From NCBI RefSeq assembly GCF_017813235.1, contig NZ_JAGISH010000001.1, positions 372,001-436,000 of the forward strand: a stretch of 64,000 nt of DNA. Direction: 5' to 3'. Of the stretch, positions 53,660 to 62,841 are shown piece by piece (position 1 is the first letter of the stretch; every line of letters begins with the position of its first letter). Source of the DNA: Sagittula salina (GTDB lineage: Bacteria > Pseudomonadota > Alphaproteobacteria > Rhodobacterales > Rhodobacteraceae). Below the pieces are notes generated by a model. The model did not search any database. It was not told the DNA's origin and saw only the letters and a program-made list of their open reading frames with translations. Position numbers and translations under genes: made by a program.

Positions 53660-54556
53660 TCAGGCCGGGATCAACATCCCCTGGTCGCGGGCCAGTTCGC
53701 GCATCCGGTTCTGCAGTTTCTCGAACGCGCGGACCTCGATCTGGCGGATGCGTTCGCGACTGACGTCGTATTGCCCCGAAAGATCCTCGAGCGTGACGGT
53801 GTCCTCGGTCAGACGGCGCTGGGTGAGGATATCGCGCTCCCGGTCGTTCAGCACGTCCATCGCCTGAACCAGCAGTTCACGACGCGCGTCCATCTCGTCG
53901 CGCTCCGCATAATCGCCTGCCTGGTCGGCGCCTTCGTCCTCCAGCCAGTCCTGCCACTGCATGGTCCCCTCGCCCTCGGAACCCACCGTGGCGTTAAGAG
54001 ACGCATCGCCGCCCGACATGCGGCGGTTCATGCTGATGACCTCGTCCTCGGTCACACCGAGGTCGGTGGCGATCCGCTGCACGTGTTCTGGGCGGAGGTC
54101 GCCGTCTTCCAACGCGCCTATCCGCGCCTTTGCCTTGCGAAGATTGAAGAACAATTTCTTCTGGGCGGAGGTCGTGCCGAGTTTCACCAAGGACCAGGAC
54201 CGCAGGATATATTCCTGGATCGAAGCGCGGATCCACCACATGGCGTAGGTCGCGAGGCGGAAGCCCTTTTCGGGATCGAAACGTTTCACCGCCTGCATCA
54301 GGCCCACGTTCGCCTCAGAAATCACCTCCGCCTGCGGCAGGCCGTAGCCCCGGTAGCCCATGGCGATCTTTGCCGCCAGACGCAGGTGCGAGGTCACAAG
54401 CCTGTGAGCGGCGGCGCTGTCCTCGTCTTCTACCCAGCGCTTTGCCAGCATGTATTCTTCTTCCGGCTCCAGCAACGGAAACTTCCGGATTTCAGAGAGG
54501 TAGCGGCTCAGACCGGCTTCCGGCGAAGGCGCCGGGAGATTTGCATAGTTGCTCAT
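53660..54556 (-). CDS. rpoH: RNA polymerase heat-shock sigma factor RpoH
   Basis: The 298-aa sigma-32 factor has region 2 text HLRLAAKIAMGYRGYGLP, FDPEKGFRLATYAMWWIRAS and IQEYILRSWSLVK, followed by the RpoH box QKKLFFNLRKAK. The region 4 helix-turn-helix is LEDLSGQYDVSRERIRQIE. Length is typical. It directs transcription of chaperone and protease genes. A near-consensus heat-shock promoter lies upstream, so it probably drives its own gene under stress. Alphaproteobacteria often have two RpoH types; I cannot tell which this is. Confidence 0.95.
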   Translation of the reverse strand: MSNYANLPAPSPEAGLSRYLSEIRKFPLLEPEEEYMLAKRWVEDEDSAAAHRLVTSHLRLAAKIAMGYRGYGLPQAEVISEANVGLMQAVKRFDPEKGFRLATYAMWWIRASIQEYILRSWSLVKLGTTSAQKKLFFNLRKAKARIGALEDGDLRPEHVQRIATDLGVTEDEVISMNRRMSGGDASLNATVGSEGEGTMQWQDWLEDEGADQAGDYAERDEMDARRELLVQAMDVLNDRERDILTQRRLTEDTVTLEDLSGQYDVSRERIRQIEVRAFEKLQNRMRELARDQGMLIPA

Positions 54557-54861
54557 GTCTGTCCCTTCTCATGTTTCATGTAACATGGCTTAACATCCAG
54601 ATGGGGAGTCCATGTCGTGGTTTCAAGTTCCTTAACACCCAAACGTTGACGTGCAGTTAAGGTTTCGTTGACGTATCGGGTCTAGGCCCGAACCCGCCAA
54701 GGTGCATCCCCTGACATAGCTTTTCACGTATACGTGCGGAATTTCCGTCGCCGTAACTTGGGATTTTCATACGAAAATGCATATCTGAAATCGTTATTTC
54801 GATAATATCCATGCATCTCCGCCACGTCTATTGTCCAAAGCAGTCAAGGACGGAGTAACAG
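54557..54861. other. Divergent promoter region of rpoH and the DUF4386 gene
   Basis: No gene lies in these 305 bases. The left end holds the rpoH leader and its sigma-32-type promoter. The right half (54720-54840) is AT-rich and should carry the promoter of the DUF4386 gene. Confidence 0.55.
54599..54627 (-). promoter_or_regulatory. Sigma-32 (heat-shock) type promoter of rpoH
   Basis: On the minus strand CTTGAAA (54627-54621) and CCCCATCT (54606-54599) are separated by 14 bases. This is almost the classical sigma-32 consensus. The start of transcription would be near 54590, leaving a leader of about 35 bases before the rpoH ATG, which is preceded by AAGGGA. Confidence 0.8.
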
Positions 54862-55512
54862 ATGCCCACCGATGCACACACCCCACAAATCAGCGACAGC
54901 ACGGTGCAAGAACGCACAAATCTGATGCGGCGAGCGGGCGGCCTTTATCTCATTATCATCCTGTCAGGGCTCAGCGCCGAACTGGCCCTGCGCGGCCCTG
55001 CTCTGACTGACGGCCTCTCCGCCGCCGACATCCCGGCGCTGCGGTTGAGCCTGCTGGCGGATCTCGTGATGTTGGTGGCGGACGTCGGCCTCGCCGTGGT
55101 TTTCTATCGCCTGCTGCGCTGCGTGAACCAGAGCAAGGCGCTCGCTGCCATGGTCCTGCGCCTGATGCAGGCCGGGCTTATCGGCGGTGGCCTTGTGCTG
55201 CTTTCCGGCGTCCCGTTGACAATGGGCAGCGATCTTGCGCCGGTCCTGGTGGAACTGCACGCCAATGGCTACGATCTGGGACTTATCCTGTTCGGCGTGA
55301 ACTGTCTGATCATGGCGCAACTGCTCTGCCCGACCCGCGCGCCATTCGTGCTCTCTCCGATGCTGGCGGGCTCCGGTCTGGTCTACATCGGGGGCAGCCT
55401 GACCCGCCTGATGGCGCCCGGGTGGAGCGCCACCATCGAACCGGCCTATCTTCTCTGCATCCTGACGGAGGCCACGCTTTGCATTTGGCTTCTCAGGTCA
55501 AAGGGGCTCTGA
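54862..55512 (+). CDS. DUF4386 family membrane protein
   Basis: The 216-aa protein has about six membrane helices and the DUF4386 pattern: RAGGLYLIIILSGLSAEL, LLADLVMLVADVGLAVVFY, and HANGYDLGLILFGVNCLIM. GGAG precedes the ATG. The family has no established function. Its last 20 bases overlap the 3' end of the convergent pseudouridine synthase gene. Confidence 0.85.
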   Translation: MPTDAHTPQISDSTVQERTNLMRRAGGLYLIIILSGLSAELALRGPALTDGLSAADIPALRLSLLADLVMLVADVGLAVVFYRLLRCVNQSKALAAMVLRLMQAGLIGGGLVLLSGVPLTMGSDLAPVLVELHANGYDLGLILFGVNCLIMAQLLCPTRAPFVLSPMLAGSGLVYIGGSLTRLMAPGWSATIEPAYLLCILTEATLCIWLLRSKGL

Positions 55513-56524
55513 GAGCGTCCAGAAGTTCCGCCATGTCCGGCGGCAGAGGCGCCTCGAAGAGCATCTCCTCCTCCGTCCCCGGATGCATGAAGCCCAGTTC
55601 GGCGGCATGCAGCGCCTGTCGGTCAAAGGCATTGGCGGCGGCGAAGCCCGCCGCCGGGAGCGCGCTTTCCTTCAGCTTGCGCCGCCCGCCGTACACCGGA
55701 TCGCCGACAAGAGCGTGGCCCGCGTGCGCCATGTGCACGCGGATCTGATGCGTGCGCCCGGTTTCCAGTCGGCATTCCACCAGGGTCAGACAAGGCGGAG
55801 TGCCAAAGGTTTCCAGCATCCGGGCATGGGTGATCGCGTGCCGCCCCTGCCCGTCAAAGAACACTGCCTGCCTCTGTCTGTCCGTCTTGTGGCGAGCGAG
55901 GCCGGAGGTGATGGTGATCTCGCCGCCGCCCGACGCGGAAATACCCTTTGTCCCCATCAGCCGCGGATCGCCCACATCCGGCACGCCATGCGCCAGCGCC
56001 AGATAGGCCCGTCGCGCCGTGTGCTTTTCGAATTGCTTCGCCAGCCCGTGATGTGCGCGGTCGGACTTTGCCACCACCAGTAGGCCGCTGGTGTCCTTGT
56101 CGATGCGGTGCACGATGCCGGGTCTCTTTTCGCCGCCGACACCCGAAAGCTTGCCACCAAAATGGTGCAACAGCGCGTTCACCAGCGTACCCGATGGCGA
56201 GCCAGGTGCCGGGTGCACCACCATGCCCGCCGGTTTGTTCACCACGATCAGGTCGTCGTCCTCGTACACGATATCGAGCGGGATATCCTGCGGAAGGACA
56301 TCGTAGTCCACCGCCTCCGGCACCGCGATGCAGATCTCGTCACCCTCCGCGACCTTCGCCTTTGGGTCGTGCAGCACCGCGCCATTGCAGGTTACAGCAC
56401 CTTCGGTGATGAGTTTCGCCAGACGGGTGCGCGACAGGGACGCTTCCTCTGGCACATCGCGCGCGAGCGCCTTATCAAGACGCGGCGGCGGGTTGGCCGT
56501 GATGATGACGCAAAGGCGATCCAT
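55493..56524 (-). CDS. RluA family 23S rRNA pseudouridine synthase
   Basis: The 343-aa enzyme has an N-terminal S4 RNA-binding domain (about residues 15-75) and the catalytic domain with VNKPAGMVVHPAPG, HRIDKDTSGLLVVAKSD (catalytic Asp) and LETGRTHQIRVHMAHAGH. It modifies uridines of 23S rRNA, probably as RluD or RluC. Its ATG overlaps that of the divergent small membrane protein gene (CATG at 56522-56525), so each gene has its ribosome binding site inside the other. Confidence 0.92.
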   Translation of the reverse strand: MDRLCVIITANPPPRLDKALARDVPEEASLSRTRLAKLITEGAVTCNGAVLHDPKAKVAEGDEICIAVPEAVDYDVLPQDIPLDIVYEDDDLIVVNKPAGMVVHPAPGSPSGTLVNALLHHFGGKLSGVGGEKRPGIVHRIDKDTSGLLVVAKSDRAHHGLAKQFEKHTARRAYLALAHGVPDVGDPRLMGTKGISASGGGEITITSGLARHKTDRQRQAVFFDGQGRHAITHARMLETFGTPPCLTLVECRLETGRTHQIRVHMAHAGHALVGDPVYGGRRKLKESALPAAGFAAANAFDRQALHAAELGFMHPGTEEEMLFEAPLPPDMAELLDALRAPLT

Positions 56525-56837
56525 GGACGCTCCAGATCCTGAAAACTTCAGGCAGCCCCGGGGCCTGCGTGTGCTGCAGGCGATGGTGACGCTGCTCATG
56601 GTAGTGATGATGGCCGGGATCGTCGGAATCTTCGGCCTGATCTGGCACCGCTATAGCAAGGCACAGGCACCGCTGCCAGAGGTCATCACGCTGCCCTCGG
56701 GCGAACGTGCCACCGCCTATACCCAGGGCGTCGACTGGTACGCGGTCGTGACGCAAAGCAACCAGATCCTGATCTTTGACCGGGCCACCGGCAAACTCCG
56801 CAAGACGATCGCTGTGGGTCCCGCACCGAAGCCCTGA
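56523..56837 (+). CDS. Small single-pass membrane protein (DUF6476-like)
   Basis: The 104-aa protein has one membrane helix (VTLLMVVMMAGIVGIFGLIW) and a C-terminal domain with LPSGERATAYTQGVDWYAVV and ILIFDRATGKLRKTI. I recall this as DUF6476, found next to RluA-type genes in Rhodobacteraceae. The soluble part probably lies in the periplasm. Its start overlaps the divergent rluA-type start codon. Confidence 0.78.
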   Translation: MDAPDPENFRQPRGLRVLQAMVTLLMVVMMAGIVGIFGLIWHRYSKAQAPLPEVITLPSGERATAYTQGVDWYAVVTQSNQILIFDRATGKLRKTIAVGPAPKP

Positions 56838-57023
56838 GTGCTTGCGGGGGGCTGTTTTTGGTGCTCAACATCTCGCCTGGGCCGCCGTATCGTCCTTCTC
56901 TTATTCCTCGTCGTTGAATGCACTGCCCCTCGCGAGTGCCGTGGCGATCCACCCTCTACGTCTACCGGCATTTGGCAAGCGGGGCTTCCTCTCTTCCGGG
57001 TAAAGGCGGGCGACATCAGTGTC

Positions 57024-57821
57024 TCAGGCGAAGCTGATCTCGACCGCACCGAAACTGCCGAAATCCGCCTGCACATGGCTGCCCGGCGGGCATTCCACGG
57101 GGCGGATGAAGCTGCCCGACAGGATCACCTGACCCGGCCTGATCGCCTGTCCGTAGACGGCCATGCGCTCCGCCAACCAGACAATACCCATGACGGGATC
57201 GTTCAGCACCCCCGCCCCCAGGCCGGTCTCTTCCACCGCGCCGTCGCGCCCGAGTATGGCACCGACCCAGCGCAGGTCGATTAGCCGAGGATTGTGTTGC
57301 GCCTGTCCCAGCACGATCCCAGCATTGGCGGCATTGTCGGCGATGGTGTCGGTAATCACCCGCCCGCGTCCCGTCCCCGGATCTGTGCGGCGGATGCGCG
57401 TGTCGAGGATCTCCAGAGCGGGGCAGACGTAATCCGTCGCCTCGATCACCTGTTCCCGCGTAACGCGACCTTCCAGCGGCGCCTTCATGACAAAGGCGAT
57501 CTCCGCCTCTACCCGCGGCTGGATGAAGCGGGCCTCAGGCACCGTCCCCCCGCTTTCGAATGCCATGTCGTCAAAAAGCACGCCACTGTCGGGCGTATCG
57601 ATCTTCAGCGCATCCTGCATGGCCTTCGAGGTCAGACCGATCTTCCAGCCGATGACCTTGCGCCCCGCGACGAGCCGCGCCGCCATCCCTGCCGCCTGCA
57701 CGGCATAGGCGTCGTCCATGCTCATCTTTGGATGCTGCAGCGACAGCAGGCCGATCTGGCTGCGGGACCCTTCCGCTTCGATCAGGGCGCGCGCGGCGGC
57801 GTGAATCTCTTCTTCGGTCAT
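57024..57821 (-). CDS. hpaH: 2-oxo-hept-4-ene-1,7-dioate hydratase
   Basis: The 265-aa protein of the hydratase/decarboxylase branch of the FAH superfamily adds water to 2-oxohept-4-ene-1,7-dioate late in homoprotocatechuate meta-cleavage. It shows GRKVIGWKIGLTSKAMQ, IQPRVEAEIAFVM and ALEILDTRI as in HpaH. Its ATG overlaps the end of the preceding FAH gene by four bases. No HpaI aldolase gene follows it. Confidence 0.9.
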   Translation of the reverse strand: MTEEEIHAAARALIEAEGSRSQIGLLSLQHPKMSMDDAYAVQAAGMAARLVAGRKVIGWKIGLTSKAMQDALKIDTPDSGVLFDDMAFESGGTVPEARFIQPRVEAEIAFVMKAPLEGRVTREQVIEATDYVCPALEILDTRIRRTDPGTGRGRVITDTIADNAANAGIVLGQAQHNPRLIDLRWVGAILGRDGAVEETGLGAGVLNDPVMGIVWLAERMAVYGQAIRPGQVILSGSFIRPVECPPGSHVQADFGSFGAVEISFA

Positions 57822-58669
57822 TCGTCCACCACCCCGTTCCTGAGAATGCCTATACCCTCGGCCTCCACCTCCACCACATCGCCCGGCTTCAGCCAGACCG
57901 GCGGATCGAAGCGCGCGCCCGCACCGGTGGGTGTGCCGCAGACAATGACGTCTCCCGGCACGAGCGTTGTGAAGGTGCTGACATAGTTCACGATGTACCT
58001 GAAATTGTACAGCATCCGTCCGGTCCGGTCCTTCTGCCGCACCTCGCCGTTCACCCGACATTCCAGTCCCACGTCGTCCAACTGCGAAGGATGCGTGAAA
58101 GGCACCATCCATGGCCCCATCGCGCCGGAAGCGTCCCAATTCTTGCCCTGCGTGACGTTGAATTTCGCGTGCCGCACCCAGTCGCGGATCGTGCCTTCGT
58201 TGCACAGCGTGAGTCCCACGATGTGGTCATAGGCGTCCTCGGGTGCGATACGCCGTCCGCCCCGGCCAATCACGATGGCGATCTCGCCTTCATAGTCCAG
58301 TTTCCCGGACTCGGGCGGCCGCACCAACGGACTGCCATGCCCGACGAAGGAGCGCGCAAACCGCACAAAGAGCGACGGTCGCTCCGCCGCCTGCCCGTCC
58401 CTGTATTCGGCGTTTCGATCTGGGTAGTTGACGCCGACGCACAGGATCTTCTCGGGGTCACGTACCGGGATCTCCAGCGTCACCGCGTCATGCGGCAGGT
58501 AGGCGGTGCGCCCGACGGCGGCCTGCGCCAGCGCCTTCAGTGCCCCTGCCGCGATGACCTCGCGCAGGCCAGCATGGTTGTCAAAACCGGTCATGTCGAG
58601 GATACCATCCTCCTGCCACAACCCATAGCCAGCCGCACCCTCCCGCGTGAAGCTCACGAACTTAACCAT
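57818..58669 (-). CDS. Fumarylacetoacetate hydrolase family protein (HpaG-like)
   Basis: The 283-aa protein has KILCVGVNYPDRNAEY, LDYEGEIAIVIGRGGRR and GDVIVCGTPTGAG, the metal-binding pattern of the FAH superfamily. In this cluster it would be the isomerase/decarboxylase acting on 5-oxo-pent-3-ene-1,2,5-tricarboxylate. E. coli HpaG is a fusion of two such domains; here only one gene of this type is present besides hpaH. The start overlaps the decarboxylase gene by eight bases. Confidence 0.85.
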   Translation of the reverse strand: MVKFVSFTREGAAGYGLWQEDGILDMTGFDNHAGLREVIAAGALKALAQAAVGRTAYLPHDAVTLEIPVRDPEKILCVGVNYPDRNAEYRDGQAAERPSLFVRFARSFVGHGSPLVRPPESGKLDYEGEIAIVIGRGGRRIAPEDAYDHIVGLTLCNEGTIRDWVRHAKFNVTQGKNWDASGAMGPWMVPFTHPSQLDDVGLECRVNGEVRQKDRTGRMLYNFRYIVNYVSTFTTLVPGDVIVCGTPTGAGARFDPPVWLKPGDVVEVEAEGIGILRNGVVDE

Positions 58670-60077
58670 TGTGCATCCCACCCGCCTCCCTCGCCGAAAT
58701 CTCCGCGATCACGTCGACCGCCAGCATCACATCGTCACGCGTGCAGTCGAACTGCCCGACCTGAAAACGGACCACCTTGCGCCCCCTGTGCGCCCCTTGC
58801 GTCACATAGATCCGCCCGTCGGCGTTTATCGCATCCACCAGCCGCTGCTGCGCACCGTCGTCACCGCCCCCCCGAAAGGTGAACAGCGACAGGATCGGTT
58901 CCGTGACGATCTCAAAGCCCTGCGCCCGCAGGGCATCGCAGGCCTCCTGCGCCCAGGCGACATGATTGCGTATACGCGCCCGCAGCCCTTCCAGACCATA
59001 GTAACGCATCAGGAACCACAGCTTGAGAGCACGGAACCGCCGCCCCAACGGGATCGTCCATTCCGAATAGTTCACCACCCCCGTCCCCGTTGTTTTCAGG
59101 TACTCCGGTTCGATTTTCAACGTATCGATCTGCTGCGCCGGGTCCTTCAGGAACTGCACGGAACAATCGAACTGGGCGCCCAGCCATTTGTGCGGGTTGA
59201 AAACGACGGAGTCGCAGAACTCCACCCCCGGCCACATCGCGGCGCGGACCTCCGGGCAGATCATCGCAGACCCCGCCCAAGCCGCGTCAAGATGCAGATA
59301 CAGCCTCTCTTCCTCTGCCACGGCACCCACAGCGGCCAGATCGTCCCATGCGCCAACCCCGGTGCCACCGGTGATGGCAATGATCCCCGCCGGCACGTGC
59401 CCAGCAGCCCGGTCAGCGGCAATCGCGGCCTTCAGTGCCGCAACATCGAGGCCAAACGACGGCGCGCCCGTGTCCGGCAATTTCACCAGATTGTCCTGCC
59501 CGATCCCCGCGACCCAGACCGCCCGGTCGATCGACGAATGCGCCTGCGCCGAGGCATAGACGCGCAACTGCCCCGCCCCCGACAGCCCCTCGCGATTGCC
59601 GCGCCACGCGCAAGCGCGCTCCCGCATGGTCAGAACCGCGGAAAGCGTCGCCGAAGAGGCCGAGTCCTGGATAACTCCCGCCCAGCCATTGGGCAGGCCC
59701 AGCGCTTGGCGCAGCCAGTCGACCATCACGCCTTCCATCTCGGTTGCCACGGGAGACGTCTGCCAGAGCATGCACTGCGGTGCCATCTGGCTTGCCAGCA
59801 TTTCCGCCAGCATCGACACCGGCGCGGCATTTGCCGGAAAATAGGCGAAGAAGCGCGGGTGCTGCCAATGTGTCAGACGATCGGGCACGACCGACAGGAA
59901 ATCCGACCAGATCGCCTCCATCGCCTCGCCCGTCTCGGGAGGCGCTGTGGCCAGCAAATCCGCCGCATCCCCCGGCTGCACATCGGGCCGCACCGGGCGC
60001 TGCCGCAACCCGCGATGATAGGCCGCGCCGAATTCCGCCGCCCGTGCGCCCCACCTCTCGAATTCATCCCAATCCAT
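58662..60077 (-). CDS. PLP-dependent aromatic L-amino acid decarboxylase
   Basis: The 471-aa group-II decarboxylase resembles aromatic amino acid (DOPA/tyrosine/tryptophan) decarboxylases: AYFPANAAPVSMLAEML near 90, HSSIDRAVWVAG, HLDAAWAGSAMICPE, and the PLP lysine in NPHKWLGAQFDCS near 298. The substrate could be tyrosine, DOPA or phenylalanine. It is coupled to the FAH and hpaH genes, so the amine it forms probably feeds the homoprotocatechuate route after oxidation to an aryl acetate. It converts intracellular substrate, since no signal peptide is present. Confidence 0.88.
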   Translation of the reverse strand: MDWDEFERWGARAAEFGAAYHRGLRQRPVRPDVQPGDAADLLATAPPETGEAMEAIWSDFLSVVPDRLTHWQHPRFFAYFPANAAPVSMLAEMLASQMAPQCMLWQTSPVATEMEGVMVDWLRQALGLPNGWAGVIQDSASSATLSAVLTMRERACAWRGNREGLSGAGQLRVYASAQAHSSIDRAVWVAGIGQDNLVKLPDTGAPSFGLDVAALKAAIAADRAAGHVPAGIIAITGGTGVGAWDDLAAVGAVAEEERLYLHLDAAWAGSAMICPEVRAAMWPGVEFCDSVVFNPHKWLGAQFDCSVQFLKDPAQQIDTLKIEPEYLKTTGTGVVNYSEWTIPLGRRFRALKLWFLMRYYGLEGLRARIRNHVAWAQEACDALRAQGFEIVTEPILSLFTFRGGGDDGAQQRLVDAINADGRIYVTQGAHRGRKVVRFQVGQFDCTRDDVMLAVDVIAEISAREAGGMHNG

Positions 60078-60123
60078 CAGTCACACCCATCGTTTCCGTC
60101 AAAATCCCGTTTCCTCTGGCCCC

Positions 60124-60185
60124 CTGCTTCCTCGGTTTCCAAATACCTCGGGGGAGCCGCCGTCAGGCGGCGGGGGCAGCGCCCC
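60124..60185. repeat. Dispersed intergenic element, extended copy
   Basis: TGCTTCCTCGGTTTCCAAAT, ACCTCGGGGGAGCC and a GC-rich hairpin follow in the same order as the copy at 42499. It lies in the 198-base gap between the hpaD and decarboxylase genes, where it may cut or protect the operon transcript. Confidence 0.65.
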
Positions 60186-60275
60186 AAGCGGCGCGCCTAC
60201 GGTGCGCTTGCCTGTCGCGCGGGACGCGCGGCCGCCGGATAACCGGTCCGTGCGCCTTCGCACCGGCATTCCCTG

Positions 60276-61256
60276 TCACGGCGCCACGATGGGGGTCGCC
60301 TTCAGCACGGCCTCCTGCGGGTCCACATCAGCAAATAGCGACCCTTCCTCGAACCATGACAGCGGCGCGGGCGCTCCCCAAAGCGTCTGCCTCTGCGGGT
60401 CCTTCAGATCCCACCGTATCGGTTCCAGATCCGGGTCCACCGTCTGATAATCGGAGCAATAGATCTCGATCCGGTGCCCGTCCGGGTCGCGGACATACAG
60501 AAAGAATGCGTTGGAAATCCCGTGCCGCCCAGGTCCGCGCTCGATATTGGCGAGGTAGCCGGTGGTCGACATCAGGTCCAGAAGGTCGATGATATTGAGC
60601 GGCGTCGGCACCCAGAAGGCCGTGTGGTGCAACCGTGGCCCTGTGCCACTGGTAAAGGCCACGTCGTGCACACCGCCCTTGCGGTGCATCCACGCCGCCC
60701 AAAGCCGTCCTGACGCATCGTCCTCGGTGTATTCCGTCACCCGGAACCCCAACCGTCCGTAAAAGGCCACCGCCGCATCCACATCCGGCGCAAAGCAGTT
60801 GAAGTGATCGATCCGCAGCGGCTTCACGCCGTGATACAGTCTGTACTGCTGATGGATCGGGGGCAGACGTTCCATGCGGTAATAAAATTCCATCGGGGCG
60901 CCGAAGCAGTCGGTGGTCCGCAGCGTTCGCCCCTGATGCGACCGCTCCACCCACTTCACCGGATGCCCCTCGGCGGCAAACCAGTCATGCGCCCGGTCGA
61001 GATCCTCGTCGGAGTAGACCTTGTAGGCAAGATACTGTGCTCGCGCCTCCGTGGCCCGTCGCAGAACGAGACAGTGATGCCCGCGCTCTTCCAAGGCGCG
61101 CAGGCAGAGGTGATCCTCCGTCTCCTCCGTCACCTGCAAACCCAGCGTTTCGACGTAGAACGCCTTCGATGCCGCAAGGTCGGTCACGCCGAATTCCACA
61201 TGGCTCAGGCGCACGATATTGAAGGGCGGGTAGAGTGTCGGCTCGGGTATCGGCAT
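60276..61256 (-). CDS. hpaD: 3,4-dihydroxyphenylacetate (homoprotocatechuate) 2,3-dioxygenase
   Basis: The 326-aa type-I extradiol dioxygenase cleaves homoprotocatechuate to 5-carboxymethyl-2-hydroxymuconate semialdehyde. Two vicinal-oxygen-chelate domains are visible: LSHVEFGVTDLAASKAFYV and IDHFNCFAPDVDAAVAFYG. Metal ligands are the His in RIDHF, that in LHHTAFW, and Glu in GHRIEIYCSDY. This resembles the Brevibacterium/Arthrobacter enzyme type rather than the E. coli HpaD type. It starts 12 bases after hpaE. Confidence 0.93.
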   Translation of the reverse strand: MPIPEPTLYPPFNIVRLSHVEFGVTDLAASKAFYVETLGLQVTEETEDHLCLRALEERGHHCLVLRRATEARAQYLAYKVYSDEDLDRAHDWFAAEGHPVKWVERSHQGRTLRTTDCFGAPMEFYYRMERLPPIHQQYRLYHGVKPLRIDHFNCFAPDVDAAVAFYGRLGFRVTEYTEDDASGRLWAAWMHRKGGVHDVAFTSGTGPRLHHTAFWVPTPLNIIDLLDLMSTTGYLANIERGPGRHGISNAFFLYVRDPDGHRIEIYCSDYQTVDPDLEPIRWDLKDPQRQTLWGAPAPLSWFEEGSLFADVDPQEAVLKATPIVAP

Positions 61257-61268
61257 GGTCTCTTCTCC

Positions 61269-62771
61269 TCACCCTCCGAGTTTCGGGATGCGGTGTTCAG
61301 TCGTTGCAAAGCAGACGTTCACCGTTTCCATGTAGAAATCAAAGGACCAGTCGCCTCCGTCCCGGCCGATGCCGCTGGCCTTCACGCCACCGAAAGGCGT
61401 CGGCAAATGTCGCAGGTTCTCGGAGTTTACCCACATCATCCCGGCCTCCAGCCCGCCCGTCATGCGGAAGGCGCGCTCCAGATCGCGCGTCCAGAGGTAG
61501 GCAGTCAGCCCGTATTCAGTGTCGTTGGCTATGGCGAGCGCCTCGGCCTCGTCGCGGAAAGCGATGGCCGTCAGAACCGGACCGAATATCTCCTCCCGCG
61601 CGATGGCCATGCCGTTCGTCGCCGTAGTGAACAGCGTCGGCGCGACGTAACAGCCCTGCGTTCCGACCTTTCCGCCCCCTGCCGCGATCTGCGCGCCCTC
61701 CTCGCGCGCCTTGTCGAAGTAGGACAGCACCTTTGCCTCGTGCTCCGGGTGAATGAGCGGGCCTACCACCGTTTCCGGATCGAGCGGATGGCCGACTGTG
61801 ATCCGTTTCGCCCGCTCGGCCACGCGCGCGCAGACCTCGTCGTAGATGGTATCCTGTACCAGCAGCCGCGAGGACGAAGTGCAGCGCTCGCCGTTCAGCG
61901 AATATATCATGAAAACCGCGGCGTCCACGGCGCGGTCGATGTCGGCGTCGTCGAAGATGATGACCGGGTTCTTGCCGCCAAGTTCGAAATGCACCCGCTT
62001 CAGCGTCGCCGCCCCCTGCCGCATGATCTGCGATCCCGTCGCACTCTCGCCGACGAAGGCCACCGCCCGGATGCCCGGATGCTCCGTCAGCGCCCGTCCG
62101 CAATCTTCGCCAAAGCCGTTTACCACATTCAGCACGCCGGGTGGCAGGCCCGCATCCTCCGCGATCTCGACCAGCAAACGTGCGGTCAGGGGTGAGAACT
62201 CCGCTGGTTTCTGCACCACCGTACAGCCAGCCGCCAGCGCCGGGGCAATTTTCCACGTCGACAACATGAACGGCGTGTTCCACGGCGTGATGACCGCCAC
62301 CGGCCCGATTGGGCGGCGCGAGGTCATGTTCACCTGCCCCGGCGCGTGCAGAGTCTGGCCGTCACAGGCCTCGGGCGCCTTGTCCGCGAAGAAACGGAAA
62401 TTGTCCGCCCCGCGCACGGCGGCCTTGGACATGAACCGGATCGCCTGTCCGGTGTCCATCGACTCCACCAGCGCGATTTCCTCCGCACGCGCCTCGATGC
62501 CGTCAGCCACCCGGTGCAACAGCGCGCGACGGTCCTTCCCCGGCAGCGCGCGCCAGTCGCCGAAGGCTGCCTGCGCCGCAGTCACCGCCTGACCGACCTC
62601 CGCCGGTCCGCCTCGCGCGACGGTGGCCAATACCTTTCCATCCACCGGCGACAGCGTGTCGAACCGCTCGGACGACGCCACATCCGCCCCGCCAATACGA
62701 TGCGTCACACCGCACGCAAATCGCGCCAGCGCCGCTTCCGCCTTTTTCAGGTTTCCCGCCAGATCCGCCAT
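61269..62771 (-). CDS. hpaE: 5-carboxymethyl-2-hydroxymuconate semialdehyde dehydrogenase
   Basis: The 500-aa NAD-dependent aldehyde dehydrogenase oxidises the ring-cleavage product. Motifs are VITPWNTPFMLSTWKIAPAL, FVGESATGSQIM, FELGGKNPVIIFDDAD with the catalytic Glu, and NGERCTSSSRLLV with the catalytic Cys. Position between hpaD and hpaF fixes the assignment within a broad family. Confidence 0.93.
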   Translation of the reverse strand: MADLAGNLKKAEAALARFACGVTHRIGGADVASSERFDTLSPVDGKVLATVARGGPAEVGQAVTAAQAAFGDWRALPGKDRRALLHRVADGIEARAEEIALVESMDTGQAIRFMSKAAVRGADNFRFFADKAPEACDGQTLHAPGQVNMTSRRPIGPVAVITPWNTPFMLSTWKIAPALAAGCTVVQKPAEFSPLTARLLVEIAEDAGLPPGVLNVVNGFGEDCGRALTEHPGIRAVAFVGESATGSQIMRQGAATLKRVHFELGGKNPVIIFDDADIDRAVDAAVFMIYSLNGERCTSSSRLLVQDTIYDEVCARVAERAKRITVGHPLDPETVVGPLIHPEHEAKVLSYFDKAREEGAQIAAGGGKVGTQGCYVAPTLFTTATNGMAIAREEIFGPVLTAIAFRDEAEALAIANDTEYGLTAYLWTRDLERAFRMTGGLEAGMMWVNSENLRHLPTPFGGVKASGIGRDGGDWSFDFYMETVNVCFATTEHRIPKLGG

Positions 62772-62841
62772 CGTCCCTTACACGCCCCCCGCGCCTTTTC
62801 TTTGCAACTACTCAACCACACCATGCCAAACGCGCCGCCCG

